Position numbers and translations under genes: made by a program
Notes under the pieces: generated by a model
What the model was told of the DNA's origin: nothing
Databases searched by the model: none
Seen by the model: only the letters and a program-made list of their open reading frames with translations
Shown here: in pieces, positions 54,560 to 64,000 of the stretch
Numbering within the stretch: position 1 is the stretch's first letter
Layout of the letters: every line of letters begins with the position of its first letter
Source of the DNA: Pseudomonas mosselii
GTDB taxonomy: Bacteria > Pseudomonadota > Gammaproteobacteria > Pseudomonadales > Pseudomonadaceae
Assembly: GCF_019823065.1 (NCBI RefSeq)
Contig: NZ_CP081966.1
Coordinates: 1,016,001 to 1,080,000, forward strand
Reading direction: 5' to 3'
DNA length: 64,000 nt

Positions 54560-55066
54560 ATGAACGAACTCTCATCGCGCCTGAACCGGGAACGGCGCTT
54601 TCTGGTGCTCCTCGGCGTGATCTGCCTTGCGCTGATCGGCGGCGCCCTGTACATGCAGGTAGTGCTGGGCGAGGCGCCGTGCCCGCTGTGCATCCTGCAG
54701 CGTTATGCCCTGCTGTTCATCGCGATCTTCGCCTTCATCGCCGCGGCCATGCCCGGGCGCCGTAGCCTGACCTTCTTCGAGGCGCTGGTGGTGCTCAGCG
54801 CCATCGGCGGGATCGTTGCGGCGGGCAACCATGTGTATATACTCGCCAACCCGATGGTGAGCTGTGGCATCGACACCCTGCAGCCCATCGTCGACGACCT
54901 GCCGCTGGCCAAGCTCTGGCCACTGGCCTTCCAGGTCGACGGTTTCTGCTCCACCCCGTATCCGCCGATCCTCGGCTTGTCGCTGGCGCAATGGGCGCTG
55001 GTGGCCTTCGTCCTGACGGCGCTGCTGGTGCCCCTGGGAATCTACCGAAACCGACGTCGCGGTTAG
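54560..55066 (+). CDS. dsbB: Disulfide bond formation protein DsbB
   Basis: This 168-residue inner-membrane protein reoxidises DsbA using quinone. It has four helices (about 15-32, 46-63, 70-90 and 142-162), the first cysteine pair Cys41-Cys44 (CPLC) and the second pair Cys102 and Cys130, as in the E. coli protein. The start at 54560 follows GAAGGAA. It precedes the cyo operon by 559 bases and probably has its own transcript. Pseudomonads often have two DsbB proteins; which one this is cannot be said. Confidence 0.94.
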   Translation: MNELSSRLNRERRFLVLLGVICLALIGGALYMQVVLGEAPCPLCILQRYALLFIAIFAFIAAAMPGRRSLTFFEALVVLSAIGGIVAAGNHVYILANPMVSCGIDTLQPIVDDLPLAKLWPLAFQVDGFCSTPYPPILGLSLAQWALVAFVLTALLVPLGIYRNRRRG

Positions 55067-55625
55067 ACCAAAGTCCCGAATTGACCTGGGTCTATTGCAC
55101 GGCAAGATAAGCCGCAAAGTGCGCCGCACGATTGATCCAGGTCAGCCATCAGCCCTTGCGCGGCAAGGGTTTCAGGGCTACTGGAAGGGGTGCGACAAAC
55201 TGTCGCGAAGTTGATTTTTTGACCAGTATTGTTGCGCATTCTGTAAAAGACTGTTGCTCAATAAGTCATAGTCATCGTGGGGCGACCTATCTACAATCGC
55301 CCCCAATTTCCGTTCGGCACTGCTTGCAAGTCGCAGGATTGATGGAAGCCGCAGCGCTTTCCATTTGCTGACTTCGTCAAGTTTCGCCCAACGGCGATAC
55401 CGGGCGGACCCCCCTCCGCGTTTTCCGCACCAAATGGACTTGGTCTGAAGTACAGGCCTGTTGCCTACGAAACCATAAGCACCGCACACCCGCTTGACGC
55501 CAAGATCCTGCAGTCGGATCCCTGGCAGGGGCGAGTACGGGCGCCAATTGCCGCACTTGGCAGGACGAAGTGTTGGCTACCAAAACACAAATTGCATTGA
55601 AGCAAGCTGATCTAGAGGTCGTGAG
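55067..55625. other. Long leader between dsbB and cyoA
   Basis: These 559 bases hold no convincing gene; a 103-codon minus-strand frame here looks spurious. A possible -10 TACAAT (55292-55297) is inside a GGGGCGA/TCGCCCC inverted repeat, and TTGAT at 55211 is an ANR half-site; the second half TGACC departs from ATCAA. If the transcript starts near 55300, the cyoA leader would be over 300 bases. Confidence 0.4.
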
Positions 55626-56570
55626 ATGAGTAAAAAGCGTTACCCCAGACTGTTTGGCATATTGCCCTTTTTAGGCATGCTTTTACTCAGTGGGTGCAAC
55701 TGGACCCTGCTCGACCCCAAGGGCCAGGTCGGCATTGAGCAGAAGAACCTGATCCTGATCGCCACCGGCCTGATGCTGCTGGTGGTCGTGCCCGTGATCA
55801 TCATGACCCTGGCGTTCGCCTGGAAGTACCGTGCTTCCAACAAGGCCGCCACCTACACCCCCGACTGGTCGCACTCGACCAAGATCGAGGCCGCGGTGTG
55901 GATCATCCCGATCCTGATCATCATCGCCCTGGGTTACTTCACCTACCACTCCACCCACAAGCTGGACCCGTACCGTCCACTGGATTCCGATGTGAAGCCG
56001 GTGCAGATCGACGTGGTCGCGCTGGACTGGAAGTGGCTGTTCATCTACCCGGAGCAGGGCATCGCCACGGTCAACAAGATCGTCTTCCCGGCCAACACCC
56101 CGGTTAACTTCCGTGTCACCTCCGACGCCGTGATGAACTCCTTCTTCATCCCGGGTCTGGGCGGCCAGATCTACGCCATGGCCGGCATGACCACCAAACT
56201 GCACCTGATCGCCAACGAGAACGGTGTGTTTGACGGCATCTCCGCCAACTACAGCGGCGCCGGCTTCACCGGTATGAAATTCAAGGCTGTCGCCACTTCG
56301 CAAGCTGACTTCGATGCATGGGTCGCTGAAGTGAAGGCATCGCCGAAGAAACTGGACCAGGCCGAATATGACGCCTTGGCCAAAGCTAGCGAAAACAACC
56401 CAGTCGCGCTGTACAGCGAGGCTCCGGCTGACCAGTTCCAGCGCATCGTCGACAAGTACGAAGGCATGAACCGCGGTCGTCCGAACCACGAAGAAGCAGG
56501 CAGCAAAGACCTGGCCACCACCAAGGGTGTGGAATCGAGTATGCAACCAGCTGCCGGTGCAGAGGAGTAA
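55626..56570 (+). CDS. cyoA: Cytochrome bo3 ubiquinol oxidase subunit II
   Basis: This 314-residue subunit is a lipoprotein: signal peptide with lipobox LLSGC and acylated Cys24. Two membrane helices follow (about 42-64 and 88-108), then a cupredoxin-like periplasmic domain without the CuA ligands, as in quinol oxidases. It begins the cyoABCDE operon, 3 bases before cyoB. The complex oxidises ubiquinol, reduces O2 and pumps protons at high oxygen. Confidence 0.97.
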   Translation: MSKKRYPRLFGILPFLGMLLLSGCNWTLLDPKGQVGIEQKNLILIATGLMLLVVVPVIIMTLAFAWKYRASNKAATYTPDWSHSTKIEAAVWIIPILIIIALGYFTYHSTHKLDPYRPLDSDVKPVQIDVVALDWKWLFIYPEQGIATVNKIVFPANTPVNFRVTSDAVMNSFFIPGLGGQIYAMAGMTTKLHLIANENGVFDGISANYSGAGFTGMKFKAVATSQADFDAWVAEVKASPKKLDQAEYDALAKASENNPVALYSEAPADQFQRIVDKYEGMNRGRPNHEEAGSKDLATTKGVESSMQPAAGAEE

Positions 56571-56573
56571 GAG

Positions 56574-58595
56574 ATGTTCGGTAAATTAACTCTGGAGGCG
56601 ATACCGTATCACGAGCCGATAGTCATGGTGACGCTTGCCATGATCGCGCTCGGTGGTATCGCTGTCGTTGGTGCCATCACCTATTTCCGCAAGTGGACCT
56701 ACTTGTGGACCGAGTGGCTGACCACGGTCGACCACAAGAAAATCGGCGTGATGTACATCATCGTCGCTATGGTCATGCTGCTGCGCGGCTTCGCCGACGC
56801 CATCATGATGCGTACCCAGCTGGCCGCCGCCACCGGTGGCTCGGAAGGCTACCTGCCGCCTGAACACTATGACCAGATCTTCACCGCCCACGGTGTGATC
56901 ATGATCATCTTCATGGCGATGCCGTTCTTCACCGGCCTGATGAACCTCGCGGTTCCGCTGCAGATCGGTGCACGTGACGTTGCCTTCCCGTTCCTGAACT
57001 CCCTGAGCTTCTACCTGCTGCTGGCAGGCGTGCTGCTGGTCAACATCTCGCTGGGCGTTGGTGAATTCGCCAAGACCGGCTGGGTTGCCTATCCGCCGCT
57101 CGCGGGTATCCAGTACAGCCCTGGGGTGGGTGTCGATTACTACATCTGGGCGCTACAGCTCTCAGGCTTGGGTACGACACTGACAGGCGTGAACTTCCTC
57201 GTCACCGTGATGAAGATGCGCGCCCCTGGCATGAAGCTGATGGACATGCCGATCTTCACCTGGACCTGCACCTGGGCCAACGTGCTGATCGTCGCTTCCT
57301 TCCCGATCCTGACCGCCGCACTCGCCCTGCTGACCGTTGACCGTTATCTGGACTTCCACATCTTCACCAACGAGCTTGGTGGGAATCCGATGATGTACGT
57401 CAACCTGTTCTGGGCGTGGGGTCACCCTGAGGTCTACATCCTGATCCTGCCGGCCTTCGGCGTGTTCTCGGAAGTCACCTCGACCTTCGCAGGCAAGCGC
57501 CTGTTCGGTCACCACTCGATGATCTACGCCTCGGGCGCGATCGCCATCCTGGGCTTTGCGGTCTGGCTGCACCACTTCTTCACCATGGGTGCCGGCGCCA
57601 GCGTCAACACCTTCTTCGGCCTGGCGACGATGCTGATCTCCATTCCGACCGGTGTGAAGCTGTTCAACTGGCTGTTCACCATCTACCAGGGCCGTCTGCG
57701 CTTCACCGCGCCGATCATGTGGACCCTGGGCTTCATGGTCACCTTCTCCATCGGTGGCATGACCGGCGTCCTGCTGGCTGTTCCAGGTGCCGACTTCGTT
57801 CTGCACAACAGCCTGTTCGTGATCGCCCACTTCCACAACGTGATCATCGGTGGCGCGGTATTCGGCTACATCGCCGGCTTCGCCTTCTGGTTCCCGAAAG
57901 CCTTCGGTTTCACCCTGAACGAGAAGTGGGGCAAGGCTGCCTTCTGGTTCTGGATCTCCGGCTTCTACGTTGCGTTCATGCCGCTGTACGCCCTGGGCTT
58001 CATGGGCATGACCCGTCGTCTGAACCACTCCGACAACCCGCTGTGGGAACCCTACCTGTACGTGGCCGTGGTCGGCGCCGTGCTGATCCTGTTCGGTATC
58101 GCCTGCCAGTTGATCCAGATCTACGTCTCGGTTCGCGACCGCAAGGACAACATGGACGTCACTGGCGACCCATGGGGCGGCCGTACCCTGGAGTGGTCGA
58201 CTTCGTCGCCACCTCCGTTCTACAACTTCGCTCACATGCCTGAGCATGTTGGCCTGGACGCCTGGCACGAAGCCAAGCAAGCCGGTGCTGCGTACAAGGC
58301 ACCTGCCAAGTACGAAGCGATCCACATGCCGAGCAACACCTCCACCGGTCTGTTCATGGGTCTGTTCCTGACCGTGTTCGGCTTCGCCTTCATCTGGCAC
58401 ATCTGGTGGCTGGTGGGTGCGAGCCTGGTTGCGACCATCGCCGTCTTCGTTCGCCACGCCGCGCGTGACGACCAGGGCTACATGGTGCCGGCCGAAGAAG
58501 TGGCGCGCATCGAAGGCGAGCGCATGAAAGCGCTGGCCAACGCTGGTGCACTGCCTGCCGGCGGCGCACGTGTCGAATCGTTTGAACGGGTGTAA
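56574..58595 (+). CDS. cyoB: Cytochrome bo3 ubiquinol oxidase subunit I
   Basis: This 673-residue catalytic subunit has about fifteen helices and the ligands of haem b, haem o3 and Cu[12 protein letters not shown] (helix 2 His), [17 protein letters not shown] (CuB His and cross-linked Tyr), the HHxF text in WLHHFFTMG and HFHNVIIGG (o3 and b ligands). The ubiquinone-site residues near the N-terminus (RTQLA) are present. It lies between cyoA and cyoC with 3-base spacings on both sides. Confidence 0.98.
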   Translation: MFGKLTLEAIPYHEPIVMVTLAMIALGGIAVVGAITYFRKWTYLWTEWLTTVDHKKIGVMYIIVAMVMLLRGFADAIMMRTQLAAATGGSEGYLPPEHYDQIFTAHGVIMIIFMAMPFFTGLMNLAVPLQIGARDVAFPFLNSLSFYLLLAGVLLVNISLGVGEFAKTGWVAYPPLAGIQYSPGVGVDYYIWALQLSGLGTTLTGVNFLVTVMKMRAPGMKLMDMPIFTWTCTWANVLIVASFPILTAALALLTVDRYLDFHIFTNELGGNPMMYVNLFWAWGHPEVYILILPAFGVFSEVTSTFAGKRLFGHHSMIYASGAIAILGFAVWLHHFFTMGAGASVNTFFGLATMLISIPTGVKLFNWLFTIYQGRLRFTAPIMWTLGFMVTFSIGGMTGVLLAVPGADFVLHNSLFVIAHFHNVIIGGAVFGYIAGFAFWFPKAFGFTLNEKWGKAAFWFWISGFYVAFMPLYALGFMGMTRRLNHSDNPLWEPYLYVAVVGAVLILFGIACQLIQIYVSVRDRKDNMDVTGDPWGGRTLEWSTSSPPPFYNFAHMPEHVGLDAWHEAKQAGAAYKAPAKYEAIHMPSNTSTGLFMGLFLTVFGFAFIWHIWWLVGASLVATIAVFVRHAARDDQGYMVPAEEVARIEGERMKALANAGALPAGGARVESFERV

Positions 58596-58598
58596 TCA

Positions 58599-59222
58599 AT
58601 GTCCAGTCAAGTAATCCACGGTGGCGCGCATGGTCATGACCATGCGCACGATGACCACCACCACGACTCGGGCCAGATGACCGTCCTCGGTTTCTGGCTG
58701 TACCTGATGACCGACTGCATCCTGTTTGCGTCGCTCTTCGCCACCTACGCGGTGCTGTCCGGCAGTTTTGCCGGCGGCCCGTCGGGCCACGACATCTTCC
58801 AGCTCGACTTCGTGCTGGTTGAAACCGCGTTCCTGCTGCTGTCCTCGATCACCTTCGGCTTCGCCATGCTGAAGATGTTCGACGGCAAGAAGGCCGGCGT
58901 ACTGGGCTGGTTGGCCGTGACCTTCCTGTTCGGTGCAGGCTTCATCGCGATGGAAATCTATGAATTCCATCACCTGATCGCCGAAGGTTTCGGCCCGCAG
59001 CGCAGCGGCTTCCTGTCGGGCTTCTTCGCCCTGGTGGGCACCCACGGTCTGCACGTGACCGCTGGCCTGATCTGGATGGCGATCATGATGTATCAGATCA
59101 ACAAGCACGGCATCACGCCGACCGCCAAGACTCGCATGAGCTGCCTGAGCCTGTTCTGGCACTTCCTGGATGTGGTCTGGATCTGCGTGTTCACCGTCGT
59201 CTACCTGCTGGGAGTTCTGTAA
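58599..59222 (+). CDS. cyoC: Cytochrome bo3 ubiquinol oxidase subunit III
   Basis: This 207-residue subunit has five membrane helices and the subunit III text [18 protein letters not shown] (about residues 36-53) and [14 protein letters not shown] near 147. A histidine- and aspartate-rich N-terminus ([13 protein letters not shown], residues 11-23) precedes the first helix; such runs could bind metal but are variable in the family. It overlaps cyoD by one base. Confidence 0.96.
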   Translation: MSSQVIHGGAHGHDHAHDDHHHDSGQMTVLGFWLYLMTDCILFASLFATYAVLSGSFAGGPSGHDIFQLDFVLVETAFLLLSSITFGFAMLKMFDGKKAGVLGWLAVTFLFGAGFIAMEIYEFHHLIAEGFGPQRSGFLSGFFALVGTHGLHVTAGLIWMAIMMYQINKHGITPTAKTRMSCLSLFWHFLDVVWICVFTVVYLLGVL

Positions 59223-59554
59223 TGGCTAGCGCACACGACACTCATCACGAGGGTAACCACGGTAGCGTGAAGTCGTACATGATCGGCTTCGTCCTCTCGA
59301 TCATCCTGACCGCGATTCCGTTCGGCCTGGTGATGTTCCCGAGCCTGCCGAAGAACCTGACCGTCCTGATCGTGGTGGCCATGGCCGTCATCCAGGTGGT
59401 TGTGCACCTGGTGTACTTCCTGCACATGGACCGCTCGAAAGAGCAGCGTTCCAACGTGTCGACGTTCCTGTTCACTACCCTGGTGATCGCTCTGCTGGTC
59501 GGCCTGTCGCTGTGGATCATGTTCAGCATCCACTTCGAAATGTTGGCCAAGTGA
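59222..59554 (+). CDS. cyoD: Cytochrome bo3 ubiquinol oxidase subunit IV
   Basis: This 110-residue subunit has three helices (about 18-38, 44-66 and 80-102) and the family text SYMIGFVLSIILTAIPFG and VVHLVYFLHMD. It stabilises the CuB site assembly in the bo3 complex. Start overlaps the cyoC stop by one base; 11 bases separate it from cyoE. Confidence 0.95.
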   Translation: MASAHDTHHEGNHGSVKSYMIGFVLSIILTAIPFGLVMFPSLPKNLTVLIVVAMAVIQVVVHLVYFLHMDRSKEQRSNVSTFLFTTLVIALLVGLSLWIMFSIHFEMLAK

Positions 59555-59565
59555 GGTAAGACTGC

Positions 59566-60453
59566 ATGTCCGTGAAGCACTTTATCCAAATCACCAAACC
59601 GGGGATCATTTTCGGTAACGTGCTTTCCGTGGCAGGCGGTTTCTTCCTTGCCGCTAAGGGGCATGTGGATTTCGCCCTGTTCCTGGCGGTGGTGATCGGT
59701 ACTTCCCTGGTGGTCGCGTCCGGATGCGTGTTCAACAACTGCATCGACCGTGACATCGACCACAAGATGGAACGTACCAAGAACCGCGTCATGGTTCAGG
59801 GCGGCATGTCGCTGCCCCTGGCGCTGATCTACGCCACCCTGCTCGGGGTGGCGGGTTTCAGCCTGCTGTATGTGCAAGCCAATCCGCTGGCGGCGTTCTG
59901 CGCCCTGGTCGGTTTCGTGGTCTACGTCGGTTTCTACAGCCTGTGGCTGAAGCGCAAATCGGTGCACGGTACCCTGGTCGGCAGCCTGTCCGGTGCCATG
60001 CCTCCGGTGATCGGCTACTGCGCCGTGAGCAACAGCTTCGACCTGGCCGCGGTGACCCTGCTGGTGATGTTCAGCCTGTGGCAGATGCCGCACAGCTTTG
60101 CCATCGCCATCTTCCGTTTCAAGGACTACAGCGCCGCCAACATTCCGGTCCTGCCGGTGGCACGCGGTATCCTCGCGGCGAAGAAGCAGATCGTGCTGTA
60201 TGTGCTTGCCTTCGTGCTCGCCACCCTGATGCTGACCCTCGGCGGCTATGCCGGCCTGGGTTACCTCGCCGTGGCGGCGGCCATGGGCCTGTACTGGCTG
60301 TACATGGCCTGGGGCGGCTACAAGGCCGAGGACGACAGCAAGTGGGCCCGCAAGGTGTTTGGCTTCTCCATCCTCACCGTTACCGCCCTGAGCGTGATGA
60401 TGGGCGTGGACAGCCAGACCGCGGCTGATGTGCTGATGACCTACGCGCGCTGA
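59566..60453 (+). CDS. cyoE: Protohaem IX farnesyltransferase (haem O synthase)
   Basis: This 295-residue UbiA-family membrane enzyme attaches farnesyl to haem b to give haem O for CyoB. The two prenyl-diphosphate motifs are [18 protein letters not shown] (about residues 63-80) and the [14 protein letters not shown] region near 184-197. Nine hydrophobic segments are visible. It ends the cyo operon, with a strong terminator 25 bases past the stop. Confidence 0.97.
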   Translation: MSVKHFIQITKPGIIFGNVLSVAGGFFLAAKGHVDFALFLAVVIGTSLVVASGCVFNNCIDRDIDHKMERTKNRVMVQGGMSLPLALIYATLLGVAGFSLLYVQANPLAAFCALVGFVVYVGFYSLWLKRKSVHGTLVGSLSGAMPPVIGYCAVSNSFDLAAVTLLVMFSLWQMPHSFAIAIFRFKDYSAANIPVLPVARGILAAKKQIVLYVLAFVLATLMLTLGGYAGLGYLAVAAAMGLYWLYMAWGGYKAEDDSKWARKVFGFSILTVTALSVMMGVDSQTAADVLMTYAR

Positions 60454-60475
60454 TACAGCAGCCTGTTACACCAAG

Positions 60476-60503
60476 AACCCCGGCCATGTGCCGGGGTTTT
60501 TTT
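60476..60503 (+). terminator. Rho-independent terminator of cyoABCDE
   Basis: A 9-bp stem (AACCCCGGC / GCCGGGGTT, loop CATGT) runs into a T7 tract. Confidence 0.94.
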
Positions 60504-60707
60504 ATGCTTTTTTCCTGTGTTTGCCCGCGAAGGGCCAGTGCTGGAAACATAAATCTCAAATTTCAAAAAAATAGTCTGAAAAAATCCAACAAAACAGGAA
60601 ATTATCTTTTGCATTAACTGTGTTTCGGCACTATCTTCTGATTCAGGCCGCCGCAGCGGCCAGCGTCGCTCGGACGGTTCCGGGCGCTTACGTCTGCAGA
60701 GGAACAC

Positions 60708-61916
60708 ATGGCCAACCCAGGTTCGCCGCGCCGCTTCGCGCGCATCGATCGTCTCCCCCCGTACGTCTTCAACATCACCGCCGAGCTCAAGATGGCCGCC
60801 CGCCGACGTGGCGAGGACATCATCGACCTGAGCATGGGCAACCCCGATGGCGCCACGCCGCCGCACATCGTCGAGAAGCTGGTGCAGGTCGCCCAGCGCG
60901 AGGACACCCACGGCTATTCCACCTCCCGTGGCATCCCGCGCCTGCGCCGGGCCATTTCCAACTGGTACAAGGAACGCTACGACGTCGCCATTGACCCGGA
61001 AAGCGAGGCCATCGTCACCATCGGCTCGAAAGAGGGCCTGGCGCACCTGATGCTCGGCACCCTCGACCATGGCGATACGGTGTTGGTGCCCAACCCCAGC
61101 TACCCGATCCACATCTACGGCGCGGTGATCGCCGGCGCCCAGGTGCGCTCCGTGCCGCTGGTGCCGGGGGTGGATTTTTTCAACGAGCTGGAGCGGGCGA
61201 TCCGCGAGTCGATCCCCAAGCCGAAGATGATGATCCTGGGCTTTCCGTCCAACCCCACCGCCCAGTGCGTCGAGCTGGACTTCTTCGAGCGCGTGGTGGC
61301 CCTGGCCAAGCAGTACGATGTGTTGGTGGTGCACGACCTGGCCTACGCCGACATCGTCTACGACGGATGGAAGGCGCCGTCGATCATGCAGGTGCCGGGC
61401 GCCAAGGACATCGCCGTGGAGTTCTTCACCCTGTCCAAGAGCTACAACATGGCGGGCTGGCGGATCGGCTTCATGGTCGGCAACCCCGAGCTGGTCAGCG
61501 CCCTGGCGCGGATCAAGAGCTACCACGACTACGGCACCTTCACCCCGCTGCAGGTGGCCGCCATCGCCGCCCTGGAAGGCGACCAGCAGTGCGTGCGCGA
61601 TATCGCCGAGCAGTACCGTCAGCGCCGCAACCTGCTGGTCAAGGGCCTGCACGAGATGGGCTGGATGGTCGAGAACCCCAAGGCCTCGATGTATGTCTGG
61701 GCCAAGATCCCCGAGGCCTATGCGCACCTGGGGTCGCTGGAGTTCGCCAAGAAACTGCTGGCCGAGGCCAAGGTCTGCGTGTCGCCGGGGATCGGCTTCG
61801 GTGACTACGGCGACGATCATGTGCGCTTTGCCCTGATCGAGAACCAGGACCGGATCCGCCAGGCCATTCGCGGCATTCGCCAGATGTTCCGGGCCGATGG
61901 TGTGACCCGCAAGTAA
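60708..61916 (+). CDS. alaC: Glutamate-pyruvate aminotransferase AlaC
   Basis: This 402-residue class I aminotransferase interconverts alanine/pyruvate and glutamate/2-oxoglutarate with PLP. The PLP lysine is Lys244 in [12 protein letters not shown], with HDLAYADI (Asp for the pyridine nitrogen) before it and GFPSNPTA and the terminal RFALIENQ (substrate arginine). [21 protein letters not shown] matches AlaC/YfdZ. The gene is monocistronic, after the cyo terminator, with a REP pair after the stop. Confidence 0.92.
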   Translation: MANPGSPRRFARIDRLPPYVFNITAELKMAARRRGEDIIDLSMGNPDGATPPHIVEKLVQVAQREDTHGYSTSRGIPRLRRAISNWYKERYDVAIDPESEAIVTIGSKEGLAHLMLGTLDHGDTVLVPNPSYPIHIYGAVIAGAQVRSVPLVPGVDFFNELERAIRESIPKPKMMILGFPSNPTAQCVELDFFERVVALAKQYDVLVVHDLAYADIVYDGWKAPSIMQVPGAKDIAVEFFTLSKSYNMAGWRIGFMVGNPELVSALARIKSYHDYGTFTPLQVAAIAALEGDQQCVRDIAEQYRQRRNLLVKGLHEMGWMVENPKASMYVWAKIPEAYAHLGSLEFAKKLLAEAKVCVSPGIGFGDYGDDHVRFALIENQDRIRQAIRGIRQMFRADGVTRK

Positions 61917-61929
61917 GCCGTTCACCCTG

Positions 61930-61985
61930 ATCGCGGGGCAAGCCCGCTCCCACGCCATTCAGTGGGAGCGGGCTTGCCCCGCGAT
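61930..61985. repeat. REP pair
   Basis: Two perfect 24-base arms (61930-61953 and 61962-61985) of the common core flank only 8 bases. It follows the alaC stop by 13 bases. Confidence 0.92.
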
Positions 61986-62107
61986 GCGTTTGCGCCGATC
62001 AGCGGCGATCTTTTTTGCGTCCCCCTCTTCTCAGCCGTTCGCGCCTGGATTACAAATAGCGCCGCGGGCGCTCGCCCCGATAACAACAACCTCCTTCCCT
62101 GGCCATC

Positions 62108-62491
62108 ATGTCCGATCAGAACCCTTGCCTGACCTGCGGCGCCTGCTGCGGCTACTTTCGTGTGTCTTTCTTCTGGGGTGAATGCCAGTCCGCCGGTGGC
62201 GTGGTGCCCGACGATCTGGTGGTGCAGATCAATCCGACCCGGGTCGCCATGATCGGCACCGACGCCAAGCCTTGCCGCTGCGTCAGCCTGGGCGGCGAGA
62301 TCGGCACGCAAGTGGCGTGCTCCATTTATGAGAACCGCTCCAGCCCCTGCCGCGAGTTCGAGGCCTCGTGGGAAAACGGTGTGCACAACCCCAGCTGTGA
62401 CGACGCACGGGCGGCCTATGGTCTGCCACCGCTGACACCACCGGGCGCCAATGAGCCGCATTGGCCGGAAGAGGGAGCGGAGGTCGCCTGA
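62108..62491 (+). CDS. YkgJ-type cysteine-cluster protein
   Basis: This 127-residue cytoplasmic protein has CLTCGACC (Cys7, 10, 13, 14) and further cysteines in KPCRCVSLGG, VACSIYENRSSPCREF and NPSCDDAR, a set that could hold a zinc or Fe-S centre. It is the short form of the same family as the gene at 49084, with no close identity. Its function is unknown. The gene is monocistronic. Confidence 0.84.
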   Translation: MSDQNPCLTCGACCGYFRVSFFWGECQSAGGVVPDDLVVQINPTRVAMIGTDAKPCRCVSLGGEIGTQVACSIYENRSSPCREFEASWENGVHNPSCDDARAAYGLPPLTPPGANEPHWPEEGAEVA

Positions 62492-62861
62492 AAGTCGACC
62501 TGCCTTCCGAGCGACGGTACGGCGATGGGAATTGCCCCGTGATGGCCGTATGGCCTTATCGCGGGTAGGCTTGCTTTCACACACCGCCGTACATTTTGGC
62601 CTCCGCCATTACCGCTCGTCGGTTGGATCCAATGCTCGGGTGGCTGAAACCCGCGAAACACGTGCCGCCTCGACAAAGTATTAACACCATTTGACCGTCC
62701 CCTGCGCCGTATTGCCCGCGCCTGAGCGGCTACACATTCCTTCAAAGGATATTCGTAGCCATAGATCAGGCGTTTCGGCCGTCGCGTGTTCCACTGCTCT
62801 TTTCTGCCCTGCTGTGCACGCATTCAAGGACTGAAGTGCCTGATCCACGAAGGAGCTCTAC
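62492..62861. other. Spacer before the autotransporter-like gene
   Basis: These 370 bases hold no supported gene or terminator. A decayed REP relative (TCGCGGGTAGGCTTGC, around 62560-62575) is visible. The end carries GAAGGAG (62849-62855), the ribosome site of the next gene. Confidence 0.4.
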
Positions 62862-64000
62862 GTGGACAGACGTGCCGCCCCCCGTTCACCCGCCCGTTTC
62901 TCGCAACTGTCGCTGGCTGTCAGCCTGGCTGTCGGTGCGATGGCATTTGGTCTGTCCAGCGAACAGGCGCTGGCCGTCTGTAGCGCGGCCGGTTCGACGA
63001 TCACCTGCAACGGCGCTGCCAACCCGCTGGCGCCGAGCTATACCAATGGCGGCAGTGGCCTTACCGTCAACGTCAACCCAGGCGCGAGCCTGGGTACCTT
63101 GCTGGGCGTGGGCGGCACTTCGTTGTCACTGGCCGGGAACAACAACACCCTGAACAACTCCGGCACCATCGACCCGACGTTGCTCGGGCTGCTGAGCATC
63201 CAGTCCTCCGCCGTGCTGATCGGCAACACCGGCACCGGCAGCATCCTCAACATCAACAACAACGCCACGGGCGTGATCAAGGGCACCGGCGCCTTGCTCG
63301 GCGCCAACCTGCTGAACCTCACCGGCATGGCGCTGGACGCGCGCAACGGCGCCGGCGGCACCACCACCATCAGTAACGCCGGCAGTATCGGCTCCTCGGC
63401 GCTGGCCAGCCTCACGCTGGTGAGCGAGGACACGCCGGTCATCGCCGTGACCGGCGGCAGCACGGTGAACTTCACCAACACCGGCACCATCCTTGGCCGT
63501 GCCGCGTTCGAGGCTTCCGCGGCTGGCAACACCTTCACCAACGCCGGGACCCTGACCGGCAGCCTGTCGATGGGGGCCAACAGCACCAACCGCTTCAACG
63601 CCATCACCGGCTCCAGCGTTGGGGCAGGGCTTGGCGTCGGCGTGGCCTTGCTGGTCACCAGCAACCCGAACCTTGCCTACGCGGCAGCTGGCAAGATCGA
63701 CGGCGGCGCAGGCGGCACTAATACCTTGGCATTGCAAAACGCCATTGGCGGCGGCAGTGGGACCAGTGGCAGCGGCACGATCAACGCCACCAACTACATC
63801 AACTTCAGCCGCCTGATTGTCGACGCCGGCACCTGGAGCCTGATCGGCCAGGTGCTCAACGGCACCACCCAGACCACCCTCAACGGTGGCCAGCTCAACT
63901 TCGACAACGCCAGCGCCTTCGGTAGCGGTGCCATTACCGTCAATGGGGGTGGGCTGGCGGGGACTGTCGGTGGTCTGAGCCTGGCCAACAACTTCATCCT
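62862..64000 (+). CDS. Autotransporter-like passenger protein (N-terminal part)
   Basis: The frame starts at GTG 62862 after GAAGGAG and stays open to the window end, giving at least 379 residues. A 38-residue signal peptide (cut near QALA) is followed by a secreted domain rich in Gly, Asn, Thr and Ser, with repeated units of the form NxGTI or NAGTLTGS (residues about 100, 172, 206 and 227), as in the beta-helix passengers of type V autotransporters. Two cysteines (40 and 48) occur only at the mature N-terminus. The beta-barrel translocator would be beyond 64000, so the class is inferred. It could be an adhesin or surface-exposed enzyme. Confidence 0.75.
   Translation, partial: MDRRAAPRSPARFSQLSLAVSLAVGAMAFGLSSEQALAVCSAAGSTITCNGAANPLAPSYTNGGSGLTVNVNPGASLGTLLGVGGTSLSLAGNNNTLNNSGTIDPTLLGLLSIQSSAVLIGNTGTGSILNINNNATGVIKGTGALLGANLLNLTGMALDARNGAGGTTTISNAGSIGSSALASLTLVSEDTPVIAVTGGSTVNFTNTGTILGRAAFEASAAGNTFTNAGTLTGSLSMGANSTNRFNAITGSSVGAGLGVGVALLVTSNPNLAYAAAGKIDGGAGGTNTLALQNAIGGGSGTSGSGTINATNYINFSRLIVDAGTWSLIGQVLNGTTQTTLNGGQLNFDNASAFGSGAITVNGGGLAGTVGGLSLANNFI

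Noticed and set aside
55178..55489. A 103-residue minus-strand gene before cyoA
   Set aside because: No ribosome site, no family match, and it lies in a promoter/leader region.

Overview
The window is one continuous stretch of GC-rich chromosome from a fluorescent Pseudomonas, most likely the P. putida group. Three things point there: a hmgR/hmgABC homogentisate block with a palindromic operator like that described in P. putida; a Cra-type fruBKA locus in which EI, HPr and EIIA are fused in FruB; and repeated REP palindromes with the core GCGGGGCAAGCCCGCTCCCAC. Nearly every base is explained by core metabolism, respiration, efflux and chemotaxis genes. I see no tRNA, rRNA, CRISPR array, transposase or prophage.

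Layout. 1-4.8 kb: flavodoxin, a LysR regulator divergent from a CidA/LrgB holin-like pair, a MEST-type alpha/beta hydrolase and an SDR. 4.8-10.7 kb: a candidate minus-strand small RNA, then hmgR divergent from hmgA-fahA-maiA and an aromatic-acid MFS transporter, which together take homogentisate to fumarate and acetoacetate. 10.7-18.5 kb: SirB1-like protein, leucine-type dehydrogenase, SOS-controlled yebG, psiE, DUF3509, an HPF-like protein, Old Yellow Enzyme, a GT4 glycosyltransferase and a BdlA-like PAS-MCP. 18.5-25.3 kb: cysZ, trxB, nadC, DUF1631, ampD-ampE. 25.4-35.1 kb: a transmembrane MCP, then tatD-cra divergent from fruBKA. 35.1-40.7 kb: a second signal peptidase I, DUF3820, a PA2169-family protein behind a sigma-54 promoter with an IHF site, a GGDEF protein, an OprD porin and a small secreted protein. 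40.7-47.2 kb: a minus-strand cluster of RND adaptor, RND pump, response regulator and sensor kinase. 47.4-54.1 kb: aer, a YkgJ-type cysteine-cluster protein with a secreted partner, cheV behind a FliA promoter, and the fhpR/fhp nitric-oxide detoxification pair. 54.5-64 kb: dsbB, cyoABCDE, alaC, a second YkgJ-type protein and the start of a large autotransporter-like protein cut by the window end.

Regulation is readable at several places: a LysR T-N11-A site, the HmgR operator, a LexA box at yebG, the Cra operator at fruB, NorR-type sites at fhp, a sigma-28 promoter at cheV, and sigma-54 plus IHF upstream of the PA2169-family gene. The least explained structures are the small RNA candidate (4834-5041), a 10-copy hexamer array inside a REP pair (38709-38770), a 134-bp element with perfect 21-bp inverted arms downstream of fhp (54129-54262), and the 559-bp leader before cyoA.
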